Assembly (NCBI RefSeq): GCF_008369295.1
Contig: NZ_VOBG01000013.1
Location: forward strand, 1-64,000
Direction of reading: 5' to 3'
Length of the DNA stretch: 64,000 nucleotides
Origin: Pseudomonas sp. ANT_H4
GTDB taxonomy: Bacteria > Pseudomonadota > Gammaproteobacteria > Pseudomonadales > Pseudomonadaceae
Below are positions 32,946 through 42,042 of this stretch, one piece after another (position 1 is the stretch's first letter; every line of letters starts with the position of its first letter). Both the position numbers and the translations under genes were made by a program. The notes below the pieces were generated by a model. That model was not told the origin of the DNA. It made no database searches and worked only from the letters and a program-made list of their open reading frames with translations.

Positions 32946-35051
32946 TCAGGCCATCTGCACCTGATTGCGCCCTGCGGCCTTGGCCCGGTATAGCGCCTCG
33001 TCGGCACGCTTGAGCGCCAAGTCACTGCGTTCTCCAGACTGAAACTGCGCCATGCCGATAGACATCGTGATTGTCACTCGCTCGCCCTTGAAGTGAAACG
33101 GACAGGCTTCGATGGCAGCACGCAGGGTTTCACCCAACGCCAACGCCTCGACCACGGTTGAATCAGGCATCAGCAGGACAAACTCCTCACCGCCAAAACG
33201 CGCGATAAAGTCAGTTGGCCTCAAGCGCTTGCTCAGCACGCTGGCAATGATTTTCAGCACCTTGTCGCCGGCCAGGTGGCCGTAGCTGTCATTGATGCGT
33301 TTGAAGTGATCCAGGTCCAGCATCGCCAGTGACAGACTATTGCCGCACTGATGCCAAGCGTTGACTTCATATTCCAGACGTTCGCTCCAGGCAGCGCGGT
33401 TGGGCAATCCGGTAAGCGGATCGATCAAGGCTTTCTGGCGCTGCACCTCAAGGTGCTCACGATAGCCCAAGGCCTCCTGCTCCATGTTGGCGACTCGTTC
33501 CGCCAAACCCTGCAATCGCGCGGCGACTTCGTGCTCGCGCTGGTCACGCTGCTGCTGGTGCTGGTCCATAGTGCCCAGCAACCCTTCAAGGTGGCTTTCC
33601 AGCACATGCTTGAGGCTGTCCAGGTCAGCAGCTTCCTGGACGCTGCTTTGCAGGCCATCCACCTGCTCGCGAATTTGCGTATCCAGCTCCCGTGCCGCCG
33701 TGCGGCTGTCGGCGTGCCCGTCACTGGCGGCCTGCAGGTTGCCCTGAAACGCTTCAAGACGCTCGTTAAGCTGCTTGAGGTAGGTCTCGAACTCGTGCTG
33801 ACCGCTGTCGGTGATGGCCAGCATCAATACGGCCAAATCATCGAGGATCGGCAACAATTCGTACCAATTCAGTCCATGGGTGAGGCGCTCGCGCATGGCT
33901 TCGGCCTGGGGGCGGTAACGTTCAGGCAAGGCCAGGTCTTCCAGCAGGCCCAGCAGGGTATCTTCAATGTGTTTGGCCACTGAGCTGTAGGAAGGCTCAG
34001 GGGAGTCCGGCAGGGCGTAAATCACCTCTGGCTGCGGCCCTTCAGGGTCTATCTCGATCGACTCTTCAGCCATTACCGGCGGCAAGGACAGGCTACCGAT
34101 CACCGTCAGTTCCGGCACGCTGGCCTGGACCTGCAGCGGTGGCGCCATGGCGGCGAGGGTACTCTGCGATGGCAGATCAGTCGCCACATCGACAGGTTGC
34201 TGCTGTTCTGAAACTTCGGCGACGTGCACCGGCACATCGATGAGCGGTGCCTGGGGCGCGGCGGCAATGAGTCGGGGAGTTTGCGGCGCATCGCTGGCGA
34301 CCTTGACCGTGTCTATCATCGGCACACGCGCAGCATCAGGTACCGACTCAACGACCACAGGCGTCGCAACTGCCAGCGGTAGCGGGGCAAAGGCCCGCAA
34401 CGCCTGTGTCAGTTCAGGCGCCAGGGCCGGCTTGGGCGGGCGGCTTACCTCGGCGGCAGGCTGTGGCTGGGCAGCAGGAGGCCGCGGCAAAGCCACCGTT
34501 GCCACCTGCGGCGCCTCTCCTGCGGCCTCTTTCGCGCCAAACAGGCGTTGCAACAGCCCAGGGCGATCGGGTTCGCCATCCACCTCCAGGTTATTCAAGG
34601 CTTGGCCTTGAAGGCCACTCAGCTCACTGAGCAGCAGCGGAATCTCCCGAGCCTGGCCAACGCGACTGTCCAACTGCTTGGCGAAGCTCTTCAGCGGGCG
34701 GCTCACTTCGCGGGGCAAGGGCAACGCCTGCAATTGAGTCACCAACGCCGTCAATGCCGTACCGATCTGATCAACACGGGTTTCGCGGCGCTGCTCGGAG
34801 TCCAGCACCGCTTTTTCCAGGCGCGGCAACAAAGCAGCCAATGCTGCGTCCATGTCGTCGGTGCGAACGACGTCACGCATCTCCTTCATGCACTGGTCAA
34901 CCGCCCGATCAGTCCCCTCGGCCGCCAACGTGCTGCGCACCAGGCCACGACGCAACAGGTCGAGACGAGCGGCCCAACGGCGTTCGAGCTTTTCTTGTTG
35001 CTCGATGTTTAACAGGTACTTTTCTTTCCAGCGCTGGGCGTCGTCGCTCAT
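32946..35051 (-). CDS. dgcH: Diguanylate cyclase with long N-terminal helical region
   Basis: A 701-aa protein. The C-terminal GGDEF domain (about residues 535-700) has DPLTGLPNRAAWSERL, LDLDHFKRINDSYGHLAGD and the active motif ARFGGEEFVLL; RPTD five residues before GGEEF is a complete RxxD inhibitory site. So active c-di-GMP synthesis with product feedback is expected. The N-terminal 500 residues lack membrane helices: charged helices, a Pro/Ala/Val-rich linker (about 200-330) and a coiled-coil region. Position between ampDh2 and the EEP gene matches PA5487 (DgcH) in PAO1. Its start overlaps the upstream gene's stop by 4 bp. Confidence 0.9.
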   Translation of the reverse strand: MSDDAQRWKEKYLLNIEQQEKLERRWAARLDLLRRGLVRSTLAAEGTDRAVDQCMKEMRDVVRTDDMDAALAALLPRLEKAVLDSEQRRETRVDQIGTALTALVTQLQALPLPREVSRPLKSFAKQLDSRVGQAREIPLLLSELSGLQGQALNNLEVDGEPDRPGLLQRLFGAKEAAGEAPQVATVALPRPPAAQPQPAAEVSRPPKPALAPELTQALRAFAPLPLAVATPVVVESVPDAARVPMIDTVKVASDAPQTPRLIAAAPQAPLIDVPVHVAEVSEQQQPVDVATDLPSQSTLAAMAPPLQVQASVPELTVIGSLSLPPVMAEESIEIDPEGPQPEVIYALPDSPEPSYSSVAKHIEDTLLGLLEDLALPERYRPQAEAMRERLTHGLNWYELLPILDDLAVLMLAITDSGQHEFETYLKQLNERLEAFQGNLQAASDGHADSRTAARELDTQIREQVDGLQSSVQEAADLDSLKHVLESHLEGLLGTMDQHQQQRDQREHEVAARLQGLAERVANMEQEALGYREHLEVQRQKALIDPLTGLPNRAAWSERLEYEVNAWHQCGNSLSLAMLDLDHFKRINDSYGHLAGDKVLKIIASVLSKRLRPTDFIARFGGEEFVLLMPDSTVVEALALGETLRAAIEACPFHFKGERVTITMSIGMAQFQSGERSDLALKRADEALYRAKAAGRNQVQMA

Positions 35052-35926
35052 GCAAGGGGTCCGCGAGGGCCAGGGCTCAACGCGGGCAATGCATCAGCCG
35101 TGAGCGAACCCGGCAGACGAATCTCTACCGCGACCGGCAGGTGATCGGAGATGGGTTGCGCCAATACCTGTACGCTTTCGAGTGTCAGGGTAGGGCTCAG
35201 CAGGATGTGATCAAGGCAACGTTGCGGGCGCCAACTGGGGAATGTGGCTTCAACTTGCGGAGCCAGCAACCCAAGGTCGCGCAACGGGGAATTCTGTAGC
35301 AGGTCACTGGCATGGGTATTCATGTCACCCATCAGCACCTGATGTTTGTAGTCGCCAATCAGCTCACGGATGTAGGCCAATTGCATGGTCCGGGCTCGAG
35401 CCCCTAGCGCCAGGTGCATCATCACCACCACCAGCGCCTCCGGCCCTTCGCCGAAACGCACGAGAATCGCACCGCGCCCCTTGGGGCCTGGCAACGGGTG
35501 ATCCTCGATCGCCCACGGTTTCAAACGGCTGAGCACACCATTACTGTGCTGCCCGAGTTTTCCGAGGTTGCGATTGAGTTGTTGATACCAGTAGGGAAAG
35601 GCGCCCAACTGGGCCAGGTGCTCGACCTGATTGACATAGCCGGAGCGCAGGCTGCCGCCGTCGGCCTCCTGCAGGGCTACCAGGTCGAAGTCACCCAATA
35701 GATCGCCAATCTTTTGCAGATTGCCGGCACGCCCATTGTGGGGCAGCAAGTGCTGCCAGCCACGGGTCAGGTAATGCCGATATTTCTCGGTACTGATCCC
35801 CACCTGGATATTGAAGCTGAGCAGGCGCAGCCGGCTGTCTGCCGGCAGGCCCGTGGATTCCAGATGGTGTTCGTTGACCTGCGGATCATGCAGGCCTACG
35901 ACGCGTTCGGTACCCCAACGCCGCAT
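35048..35926 (-). CDS. Endonuclease/exonuclease/phosphatase family protein
   Basis: A 292-aa EEP-fold protein. The metal/catalytic positions are visible: LLSFNIQVG, DLVALQEADGG (Glu), MGDMNTHASD (Asp-x-Asn) and ISDHLPVAVEI (terminal Asp-His). The fold covers DNases, phosphodiesterases and lipid phosphatases, so the substrate cannot be named. No signal peptide is evident. It lies just upstream of the diguanylate cyclase (4-bp overlap) and 10 bp after dsbA, all in one direction, so it is part of a dsbA-EEP-dgcH transcription unit. Confidence 0.85.
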   Translation of the reverse strand: MRRWGTERVVGLHDPQVNEHHLESTGLPADSRLRLLSFNIQVGISTEKYRHYLTRGWQHLLPHNGRAGNLQKIGDLLGDFDLVALQEADGGSLRSGYVNQVEHLAQLGAFPYWYQQLNRNLGKLGQHSNGVLSRLKPWAIEDHPLPGPKGRGAILVRFGEGPEALVVVMMHLALGARARTMQLAYIRELIGDYKHQVLMGDMNTHASDLLQNSPLRDLGLLAPQVEATFPSWRPQRCLDHILLSPTLTLESVQVLAQPISDHLPVAVEIRLPGSLTADALPALSPGPRGPLA

Positions 35927-35936
35927 GGCGAGCCCC

Positions 35937-36572
35937 TTACTTGGCTGCGCGCTCTTTGGCGATCAGTTGGTCGGCAATGTTCAGGGTCTGCTCCGGACCA
36001 CCGGAAGTGCCCAGGTCAAAGCGATATTTGCCGTTGACGATCATAGTTGGAACGCCTTGCACGCCGTACTTTTGCGCAAGCTCCTTGGCTTTGGTGATCT
36101 GACCCTTGATGGCAAAGGAGTTAAAGGTCGCAATAAACTTGTCCTTGTCGACACCCTGGGTGGCAACAAAGTTAGCCATATCGTCAACCTTGGTCAGTGG
36201 CTTGCGATCTTTCTGGATGGCCTCGAACACTGCGTTGTGGACCTTATGCTCGACACCCATGGCTTCCAGGGTCAGGAACAACTGGCCATGGGCATCCCAT
36301 GCGCCGCCGAACATGGCTGGAATACGCACGAAGTTCACGTCCGATGGCAGCTTTTCGACCCACGGATTGATGATCGGCTCAAACGAGTAGCAATGCGGGC
36401 AGCCATACCAGAACAGCTCCACCACTTCGATCTTACCTGGCACGGAAACCGGCACTGGGTTGCTTAACTCAATATAGGTTTTACCCGCCTCAAGCGGCAC
36501 ATCGGCGGCTTGCGCGGTCATGCCGAAGAGGCTGGCAGTGACGAGAGCGGCGCTGAGGATCAGATTACGCAT
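35937..36572 (-). CDS. dsbA: Periplasmic thiol:disulfide oxidoreductase DsbA
   Basis: A 211-aa protein with a signal peptide (cut near AQA-AD, about residue 22) and a thioredoxin fold interrupted by a helical insertion. The active site CPHC is in FWYGCPHCYSFEPI (Cys about residues 56 and 59), and the cis-Pro loop is GVQGVPTMIVNG. It introduces disulfides into exported proteins. It is preceded by the cytochrome c4 gene with a terminator between, and followed closely by the EEP gene. Confidence 0.95.
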   Translation of the reverse strand: MRNLILSAALVTASLFGMTAQAADVPLEAGKTYIELSNPVPVSVPGKIEVVELFWYGCPHCYSFEPIINPWVEKLPSDVNFVRIPAMFGGAWDAHGQLFLTLEAMGVEHKVHNAVFEAIQKDRKPLTKVDDMANFVATQGVDKDKFIATFNSFAIKGQITKAKELAQKYGVQGVPTMIVNGKYRFDLGTSGGPEQTLNIADQLIAKERAAK

Positions 36573-36666
36573 GCTTTACTCCTGGACAAATAAAGTCGCC
36601 TCGCGCGACCTTTATTCAGACAGGTCTACACGGGCATGAGTTCGTTAGTGTAACGGTAGCAGCCAC

Positions 36667-36696
36667 AAAAAAGGGCGGCCTAAGCCACCCTTTTTA
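36667..36696 (-). terminator. Rho-independent terminator after cytochrome c4 gene
   Basis: An AAAAAGGGCGGC/GCCACCCTTTTT stem with one wobble and a CTAA loop; T-rich tracts on both sides allow function in either direction. It lies about 80 bp after the cytochrome c4 stop and before dsbA. Confidence 0.85.
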
Positions 36697-36772
36697 TGCT
36701 CGCATCGATAGATTAATCGAGCGTTAACGTTGCAAGAGATGCATAGCCCCGCAACGTTTAGTCATCCCGGCC

Positions 36773-37387
36773 TTACTTGTGCAGGCCTTGGATGTAGCTC
36801 GATACCGCAGCGATGTCTTCGTCGCTCAGCTTACGGGCGATAGTACGCATGGTTTGAGCATCGCCATCGTTGGCACGGCCGCCGTCTTCCTTGCGGAAAT
36901 CGGTCAACTGCTTGGCAATGTACGTAGCATGCTGCCCACCCAGATGCGGGAAGCCTGCGGCAGCGTTGCCGGAACCGTCCGGCGAATGGCAGCCGGTGCA
37001 GGCTGGCAGGCCTTTTGCCAGATCACCACCACGGAACAAGGCCTCACCGCGTTTTACAATTTTTGGATCGGCCGCACCCACACTGCCTGCCTGACTGGCG
37101 TAATAAGCCGCGATATCCGCCAGATCCTGATCACTGAGATTAGTCAGCAAGCCGGTCATTTCCAGGACAGTACGCTTGCCGTCCTTGATGTCGTGCATTT
37201 GCTTGGTCAGGTATTTTTCACCCTGGCCTGCGAGCTTCGGAAAATTGGGCGCCGGGCTGTTGCCATCCGGTCCATGGCAAGCACCACATACGGCGGCTTT
37301 CGCCTGGCCAGCAGTGGCGTCGCCTGCAGCATGGGCAACACCGGTGATGCCCAAGGTCAACAGCAGACTCACGATCAGTTTGTTCAT
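36773..37387 (-). CDS. Dihaem cytochrome c4
   Basis: A 204-aa periplasmic dihaem cytochrome. It has a signal peptide (cut near AHA-AG, about residue 20) and two CxxCH haem sites, CGACH (about residues 35-39) and CTGCH (about 130-134), each followed by the GPDGNSPAPNFPKLAGQ or SPDGSGNAAAGFPHLGGQ type of loop with later Met ligands (MTGLLTNLSDQDLADIAAYY, RTIARKLSDEDIAAVSSYI). It is an electron donor to terminal oxidases in pseudomonads. The small c5-type cytochrome gene lies 46 bp upstream in the same direction. Confidence 0.93.
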   Translation of the reverse strand: MNKLIVSLLLTLGITGVAHAAGDATAGQAKAAVCGACHGPDGNSPAPNFPKLAGQGEKYLTKQMHDIKDGKRTVLEMTGLLTNLSDQDLADIAAYYASQAGSVGAADPKIVKRGEALFRGGDLAKGLPACTGCHSPDGSGNAAAGFPHLGGQHATYIAKQLTDFRKEDGGRANDGDAQTMRTIARKLSDEDIAAVSSYIQGLHK

Positions 37388-37433
37388 CAGCTAATCCAAC
37401 TACGGCTAAGGGTTAAAGAGTTATGGACCGGGT

Positions 37434-37724
37434 TTACTCGCTCATCCAACGGATGATGGCCTGGTAATCCTCGGTACTGCAGTCCATGCACAAACCACGC
37501 GGCGGCATCGCCTTGAAACCCTGGGTCACGTGCTGCACCAGCGTATCCATGCCTTGCGCCAGTCTCGGCGCCCAAGCGGCCTGATCACCCCGTTTGGGGG
37601 CGGTCGGCAACTGTCCGGCATGACAGGCCACGCAAGCGCGGTTGTACATGGCTTCCGGATCCTGTGTAGCCTGAGCGCTGTAAAACGGCATCAAGACACC
37701 GGCAGCTAGCAGCCATTTCGTCAT
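37434..37724 (-). CDS. Small cytochrome c5-family monohaem protein
   Basis: A 96-aa protein with a signal peptide ([19 protein letters not shown]) and a single CxxCH in [21 protein letters not shown] second Cys pair in GLCMDCS near the C-terminus matches the disulfide of c5 cytochromes; the Met ligand is in FKAMPPRG. I start at MTKW; the frame extends upstream 33 codons without a ribosome binding site and would bury the signal peptide. Probably cotranscribed with cytochrome c4. Confidence 0.88.
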   Translation of the reverse strand: MTKWLLAAGVLMPFYSAQATQDPEAMYNRACVACHAGQLPTAPKRGDQAAWAPRLAQGMDTLVQHVTQGFKAMPPRGLCMDCSTEDYQAIIRWMSE

Positions 37725-37916
37725 ACGACGACCTTTACAGGGTTTGAGAGCGTTTTGCGTTCTAATGCGCAATATAGGTCTTTCGCTCCCGCGAACTTCA
37801 TCCTTCGCTTGGACAAAGCACACACAAAATCTGCGGCATTATATACTGGCGCTACTGAAACGGAAACGACACCGCTTGCCGCACCCATTCCCGGCACCGC
37901 CCACATCGGAAATCTC

Positions 37917-38561
37917 ATGCAACTCAAGAACCCCATCCTCGGCCTGTGCCAACAGTCCACCTTCATGCTCAGCGCCGCCAAAGTCGACCAATGCCCCGAC
38001 GACGAGGGCTTTGAAGTCGCCTTCGCGGGCCGTTCCAATGCCGGAAAATCCAGCGCGCTGAACACCTTGACCCATGCCAGCCTGGCCCGCACCTCGAAAA
38101 CCCCTGGGCGCACACAGCTGCTCAACTTCTTCAAGCTAGACGATGATCGGCGTCTGGTCGACCTGCCGGGCTACGGTTACGCGAAAGTACCTATCCCGCT
38201 GAAGCTGCACTGGCAGCGTCACCTGGAAGCCTATCTGGGTGGTCGGGAGAGTTTGAAGGGGCTGATTCTGATGATGGACATCCGTCATCCAATGACCGAT
38301 TTCGACCTGCTAATGCTCGATTGGGCAGTCGCCAGCGGCATGCCGATGCACATTTTGCTGACCAAGGCCGACAAGCTGACCTATGGCGCAGCAAAAAACA
38401 CCCTGCTCAAAGTGCAGGCGGACATTCGTAAAGGCTGGGGTGATGCGGTGACGATCCAGCTGTTCTCGGCGCCGAAACGCCTGGGCCTGGAAGACGCCTA
38501 CACCGTGCTGGCAGGCTGGATGGAGCTGGCGGACAAGGGTTCGGAAGCTGCTGGCGAGTAA
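37917..38561 (+). CDS. engB: Ribosome-assembly GTPase EngB (YihA/YsxC)
   Basis: A 214-aa GTPase needed for 50S assembly. G1 is [14 protein letters not shown] (about residues 37-50), G2 region [16 protein letters not shown]3 DLPGYG, G4 TKAD and G5 FSAPKR. I chose ATG 37917 ([10 protein letters not shown]) as the standard N-terminus; the frame extends 54 codons upstream across the divergent region with the c5 cytochrome without a start signal. It is convergent with polA, with ErsA RNA between them. Confidence 0.93.
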   Translation: MQLKNPILGLCQQSTFMLSAAKVDQCPDDEGFEVAFAGRSNAGKSSALNTLTHASLARTSKTPGRTQLLNFFKLDDDRRLVDLPGYGYAKVPIPLKLHWQRHLEAYLGGRESLKGLILMMDIRHPMTDFDLLMLDWAVASGMPMHILLTKADKLTYGAAKNTLLKVQADIRKGWGDAVTIQLFSAPKRLGLEDAYTVLAGWMELADKGSEAAGE

Positions 38562-38572
38562 AAGCTACAGGC

Positions 38573-38614
38573 AAAAAAAACCCCGGACTTCGCATGGGGA
38601 GGGGAAGTTCGGGG
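38573..38614 (-). terminator. Rho-independent terminator of ErsA
   Basis: A CCCCGAACTT/AAGTCCGGGG stem (38605-38614 with 38581-38590, one wobble) and a 14-nt loop, then eight T on the minus strand (38573-38580). Eleven bases after the engB stop, it may also block engB read-through. Confidence 0.93.
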
Positions 38615-38703
38615 TCCAAGTTCCGGACCGCTAGGGCGGGATCCAGATATCTGCCAACACTTAACACAACATAGGAGCATTGAAGGGCTTCACCACCCAT
38701 TCA
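38573..38703 (-). ncRNA. ersA: Small regulatory RNA ErsA
   Basis: A roughly 131-nt RNA on the minus strand, between engB and polA: the same place as ErsA in P. aeruginosa (about 132 nt) and Spot 42 in enterics. A consensus AlgU promoter lies exactly upstream and a strong terminator ends it. The loop of the terminator hairpin is C-rich (CCCCTCCCC), a typical seed for pairing with Shine-Dalgarno regions; a second hairpin GGTCC/GGACC (38613-38617 and 38625-38629) precedes it. ErsA is an AlgU-controlled post-transcriptional regulator, known to act on algC. Identity rests on position, promoter and length; sequence comparison was not possible. Confidence 0.87.
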
Positions 38704-38708
38704 GTAAC

Positions 38709-38736
38709 TCTGAGTGACTTTTCATTGGTTAAGTTC
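38709..38736 (-). promoter_or_regulatory. AlgU (sigma-22)-type promoter of ErsA
   Basis: On the minus strand GGAACTT has its GAACTT at 38731-38736, then a 17-bp spacer and TCAGA (38709-38713), against the consensus GAACTT-N16/17-TCTGA. Predicted transcription start is about 38702-38703. Confidence 0.85.
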
Positions 38737-38849
38737 CGGCGCTCCGGGAAACTATTGGAAATAACCGTCGGCTGTTTCCGATCTAAAAAGCTCAAAAGGG
38801 CGTGTTTGCGCGACAGCGTGCCGCAGCAAACGCCCTTCGTGGCGACTGA

Positions 38850-41621
38850 TCAATGCGCCTCGTCCCAGTTATTGCCCACCCCGACTTCAACCAACAACGG
38901 CACATCCAGCGTCGCTGCGCTGCTCATGTGCAGGCGAATTTCCTCGCGAACCTTGTCCACCAGATCCTCGCGAACCTCCAGCACCAGTTCATCGTGCACT
39001 TGCAGGATGACTTTGGCGTCCAAGCCAGACTCAGCCAGCCAGTTATCAACCGCCACCATGGCTTTCTTGATGATGTCAGCGGCCGTGCCCTGCATTGGCG
39101 CGTTAATCGCCGTGCGCTCGGCGCCTTTGCGCAAGGCCGCGTTTTTCGCGTTGATTTCCGGCAAGTACAGGCGACGACCGAAAATAGTTTCCACATAACC
39201 CTGTTCGGCCGCCTGGGCGCGGGTGCGCTCCATGTACGCCAGCACGCCAGGGTAACGGGCGAAGTAGCGGTCGATATAGGCCTGCGATTGCTTGCGGTCG
39301 ACGCCGATCTGCTTGGCCAGGCCAAAGGCGCTCATGCCATAGATAAGCCCGAAGTTGATCGCCTTGGCACTACGACGCTGATCAGTGGTAACAGCGTCCA
39401 GTTCCACGCCAAACACTTCCGCCGCTGTCGCCTTGTGCACGTCCAGGTCATTGCGGAAGGCGTGCAGCAGCCCTTCGTCCTTGGCCAGGTGAGCCATGAT
39501 CCGCAGCTCGATTTGCGAGTAGTCCGCCGCCAGTAGCTTGTAGCCCTTGGGCGCGACGAAGGCTTGACGAATTCGTCGGCCTTCGGCAGTGCGGATGGGA
39601 ATGTTCTGCAAGTTCGGGTCGCTGGAAGACAAGCGTCCGGTAGCCGCCACCGCTTGATGATAAGAGGTGTGAATTCGCCCGGTGCGCGGGTTGATCTGCT
39701 CCGGAAGGCGGTCGGTGTAGGTGCTTTTCAGCTTACTCATGGAGCGGTATTGCATCAGCACTTTGGGCAGCAGGAAATCCTGGTCTGCCAACTCGGCGAG
39801 CACCGCTTCAGCGGTGGAGGCCTGGCCCTTGGCAGTCTTGCTGAGAACCGGATAGCCGAGCTTCTCGTACAAAATCGCTCCCAGCTGTTTAGGTGAGCCT
39901 AGGTTGAACTCCTCACCGGCGATTTCAAAGGCTTCGCGCTCCAGGGCGACCATTTTCTCGCCCAGCTCGACACTTTGAACACCCAGCAACTTGGCATCCA
40001 CCAGCGCGCCCTGGCGCTCGATACGTGCCAGCACCGGCACCAACGGCATTTCGATGTCCGACAACACGCTTGCCAGACTCGGGATCGCCGCCAGTTGCGC
40101 ATGCAGGGTCTGATGCAAGCGCAAGGTCACATCGGCATCTTCGGCAGCGTAGGGGCCGGCCTGCTCCAGGGAAATCTGGTCAAAGGTCAACTGTTTGGCA
40201 CCCTTGCCAGCAATGTCCTGGAAACTGACAGTGCTGTGGCCCAGGTATTTCAGGGCCAGGCTGTCCATATCGTGGCGGGTCGCGGTGGAGTCGAGAACGT
40301 AGGACTCCAACATAGTGTCGTAGGCAATGCCCTGCACCGTGATACCGCAACGCTGATCGCCGCCAATGGCGCAGTTAGCCAGAATATTCATGTCGAACTT
40401 GGCGTGCTGACCGACCTTGAGCTTGGCCGGGTCTTCCAGAATGGGCTTCAAGGCGCGCAGCACGGTGTCGCGATCCAGCTGATCAGGCACGCCCATATAG
40501 GAGTGGGTCAACGGGATGTAGGCCGCTTCATAAGCCTCGACTGCAAAAGACAGGCCTACCAGTTGCGCCTGCTGCGCATCAATACCGGTGGTTTCGGTGT
40601 CGAAGGCGAACAACTTGGCGCTGCCGAGCTTCTTCAGCCAGACGTCGAAACGCGCCTGGTCAAGGATGGTTTCGTACTTGATCTCGGTATCGACAACGAC
40701 TGTGTCAGCTACTGGTGCCATCACGTCCTGACCGGCACGTTTGGCATCGCGCTGAACATCTTCGTACCAGCTCTTGAATTCCAGCAAGGTGTACAACTCA
40801 AGCAGCTTCTCGCGATCCGGCTCGATCAGGTGCAAGTCTTCCAGGCCAACATCCAGCGGCACATCGACCTTGATCGTCGCCAACTGGTAGGACAGGAACG
40901 CCATCTCCTTATGCTCTTCAAGCTTGGCGGGTAAGGCCTTGGCACCACGAATCGGCAGTGTCGGGACAATATCGAGCTGCTCATAGAGCTCCTTCAAGCC
41001 ACCGTTGACCCCCACCAGCAAACCGGAAGCCGTCTTGGGGCCAATACCCGGGACGCCTGGAATGTTGTCGGACGAGTCGCCCATCAGCGCCAGGTAGTCG
41101 ATGATCTGCTCGGGAGCGACACCGAATTTCTCCTTCACGCCCTCAACGTCCATGGCGCTACCAGTCATGGTATTAACCAAGGTAATGTGCCCGTCGACCA
41201 ACTGCGCCATGTCCTTGTCACCGGTGGAGATCACCACTGGCCGGTCGGCGGCCGCGCTACTGCGAGCCAGGGTGCCGATCACATCGTCCGCTTCTACGCC
41301 TTCGACACACAGCAGGGGGAAACCCAGGGCGATCACGCTGGCATGCAGCGGCTCGATCTGCACGCGCATGTCATCGGGCATACTCGGGCGATTGGCCTTG
41401 TACTCGGCATACATGTCATCGCGAAATGTCCCGCCCTTGGCGTCGAACACTACCGCGAACGGGCTGTCCGGGTACTGCTTGCGCAGGCTTTTGAGCATGT
41501 TCAACACGCCCTTGACCGCACCGGTCGGCAGGCCTTTGGAGGTGGTCAGCGGTGGCAGCGCATGGAAGGCGCGGTACAGGTAAGAAGAACCGTCCACCAG
41601 GACGAGGGGGGCTTGGCTCAT
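38850..41621 (-). CDS. polA: DNA polymerase I
   Basis: A 923-aa protein with all three domains. The 5'-3' exonuclease (residues 1-290) shows LVDGSSYLYRAFHA, VEADDVIGTLA and GDSSDNIPGVPGIGPKTA. The 3'-5' exonuclease keeps FAFDTETTGID (Asp and Glu ligands), so proofreading should be active. The polymerase has AADYSQIELRIMAHL (motif A), RRSAKAINFGLIYG (motif B) and QVHDELVLEV (motif C). I start at MSQAPLV; TTG four codons upstream is an alternative. It is convergent with engB, and ErsA lies in the gap. Confidence 0.96.
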   Translation of the reverse strand: MSQAPLVLVDGSSYLYRAFHALPPLTTSKGLPTGAVKGVLNMLKSLRKQYPDSPFAVVFDAKGGTFRDDMYAEYKANRPSMPDDMRVQIEPLHASVIALGFPLLCVEGVEADDVIGTLARSSAAADRPVVISTGDKDMAQLVDGHITLVNTMTGSAMDVEGVKEKFGVAPEQIIDYLALMGDSSDNIPGVPGIGPKTASGLLVGVNGGLKELYEQLDIVPTLPIRGAKALPAKLEEHKEMAFLSYQLATIKVDVPLDVGLEDLHLIEPDREKLLELYTLLEFKSWYEDVQRDAKRAGQDVMAPVADTVVVDTEIKYETILDQARFDVWLKKLGSAKLFAFDTETTGIDAQQAQLVGLSFAVEAYEAAYIPLTHSYMGVPDQLDRDTVLRALKPILEDPAKLKVGQHAKFDMNILANCAIGGDQRCGITVQGIAYDTMLESYVLDSTATRHDMDSLALKYLGHSTVSFQDIAGKGAKQLTFDQISLEQAGPYAAEDADVTLRLHQTLHAQLAAIPSLASVLSDIEMPLVPVLARIERQGALVDAKLLGVQSVELGEKMVALEREAFEIAGEEFNLGSPKQLGAILYEKLGYPVLSKTAKGQASTAEAVLAELADQDFLLPKVLMQYRSMSKLKSTYTDRLPEQINPRTGRIHTSYHQAVAATGRLSSSDPNLQNIPIRTAEGRRIRQAFVAPKGYKLLAADYSQIELRIMAHLAKDEGLLHAFRNDLDVHKATAAEVFGVELDAVTTDQRRSAKAINFGLIYGMSAFGLAKQIGVDRKQSQAYIDRYFARYPGVLAYMERTRAQAAEQGYVETIFGRRLYLPEINAKNAALRKGAERTAINAPMQGTAADIIKKAMVAVDNWLAESGLDAKVILQVHDELVLEVREDLVDKVREEIRLHMSSAATLDVPLLVEVGVGNNWDEAH

Positions 41622-41695
41622 GAGCAGGATCAACCTTTTCGGCGGGTCAGGCGCTAGAATAGCCAGACCAATGACAACAAAGGGACAAGGTTATC

Positions 41696-41986
41696 ATGCG
41701 CGCACTGAATCGCCTGTTGTTGACCGGCTTGATTACAATCGCTCCGATGGCTGCCATCGCGGCCGACACCGCCCCCTCGGGAGACCCGGACGTTACCATC
41801 CGCACCGAAGGCGACAAGGAGATTCGGGAGTACCGCCAAAACGGCTTCCTGTATGCGATCAAGGTCACCGTCAAGGGTGCCCCACCCTATTTTCTGGTGC
41901 GCGCGGACGGAACCGATGCGAACTTCATCCGCTCGGACCAGCCGGATATGCTGATCCCGTCATGGAAGATCTTCGAATGGAAATGA
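41696..41986 (+). CDS. DUF2782 periplasmic protein
   Basis: A 96-aa protein with a signal peptide (cut near AIA-AD, about residue 23). The mature part matches DUF2782: PDVTIRTEGDKEIREYRQNG, LYAIKVTVKGAPPYFLV and the C-terminal IPSWKIFEW. The family is restricted to gammaproteobacteria and has no established role. It is divergent from polA (74 bp) and 56 bp upstream of thrB; this DUF2782-thrB pairing is conserved in pseudomonads. Confidence 0.88.
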   Translation: MRALNRLLLTGLITIAPMAAIAADTAPSGDPDVTIRTEGDKEIREYRQNGFLYAIKVTVKGAPPYFLVRADGTDANFIRSDQPDMLIPSWKIFEWK

Positions 41987-42042
41987 TTTCTTAACTTTAA
42001 TCGGCGCTGCGCACTGTGGCGCCCGTACTGGCAGTTTTAACC

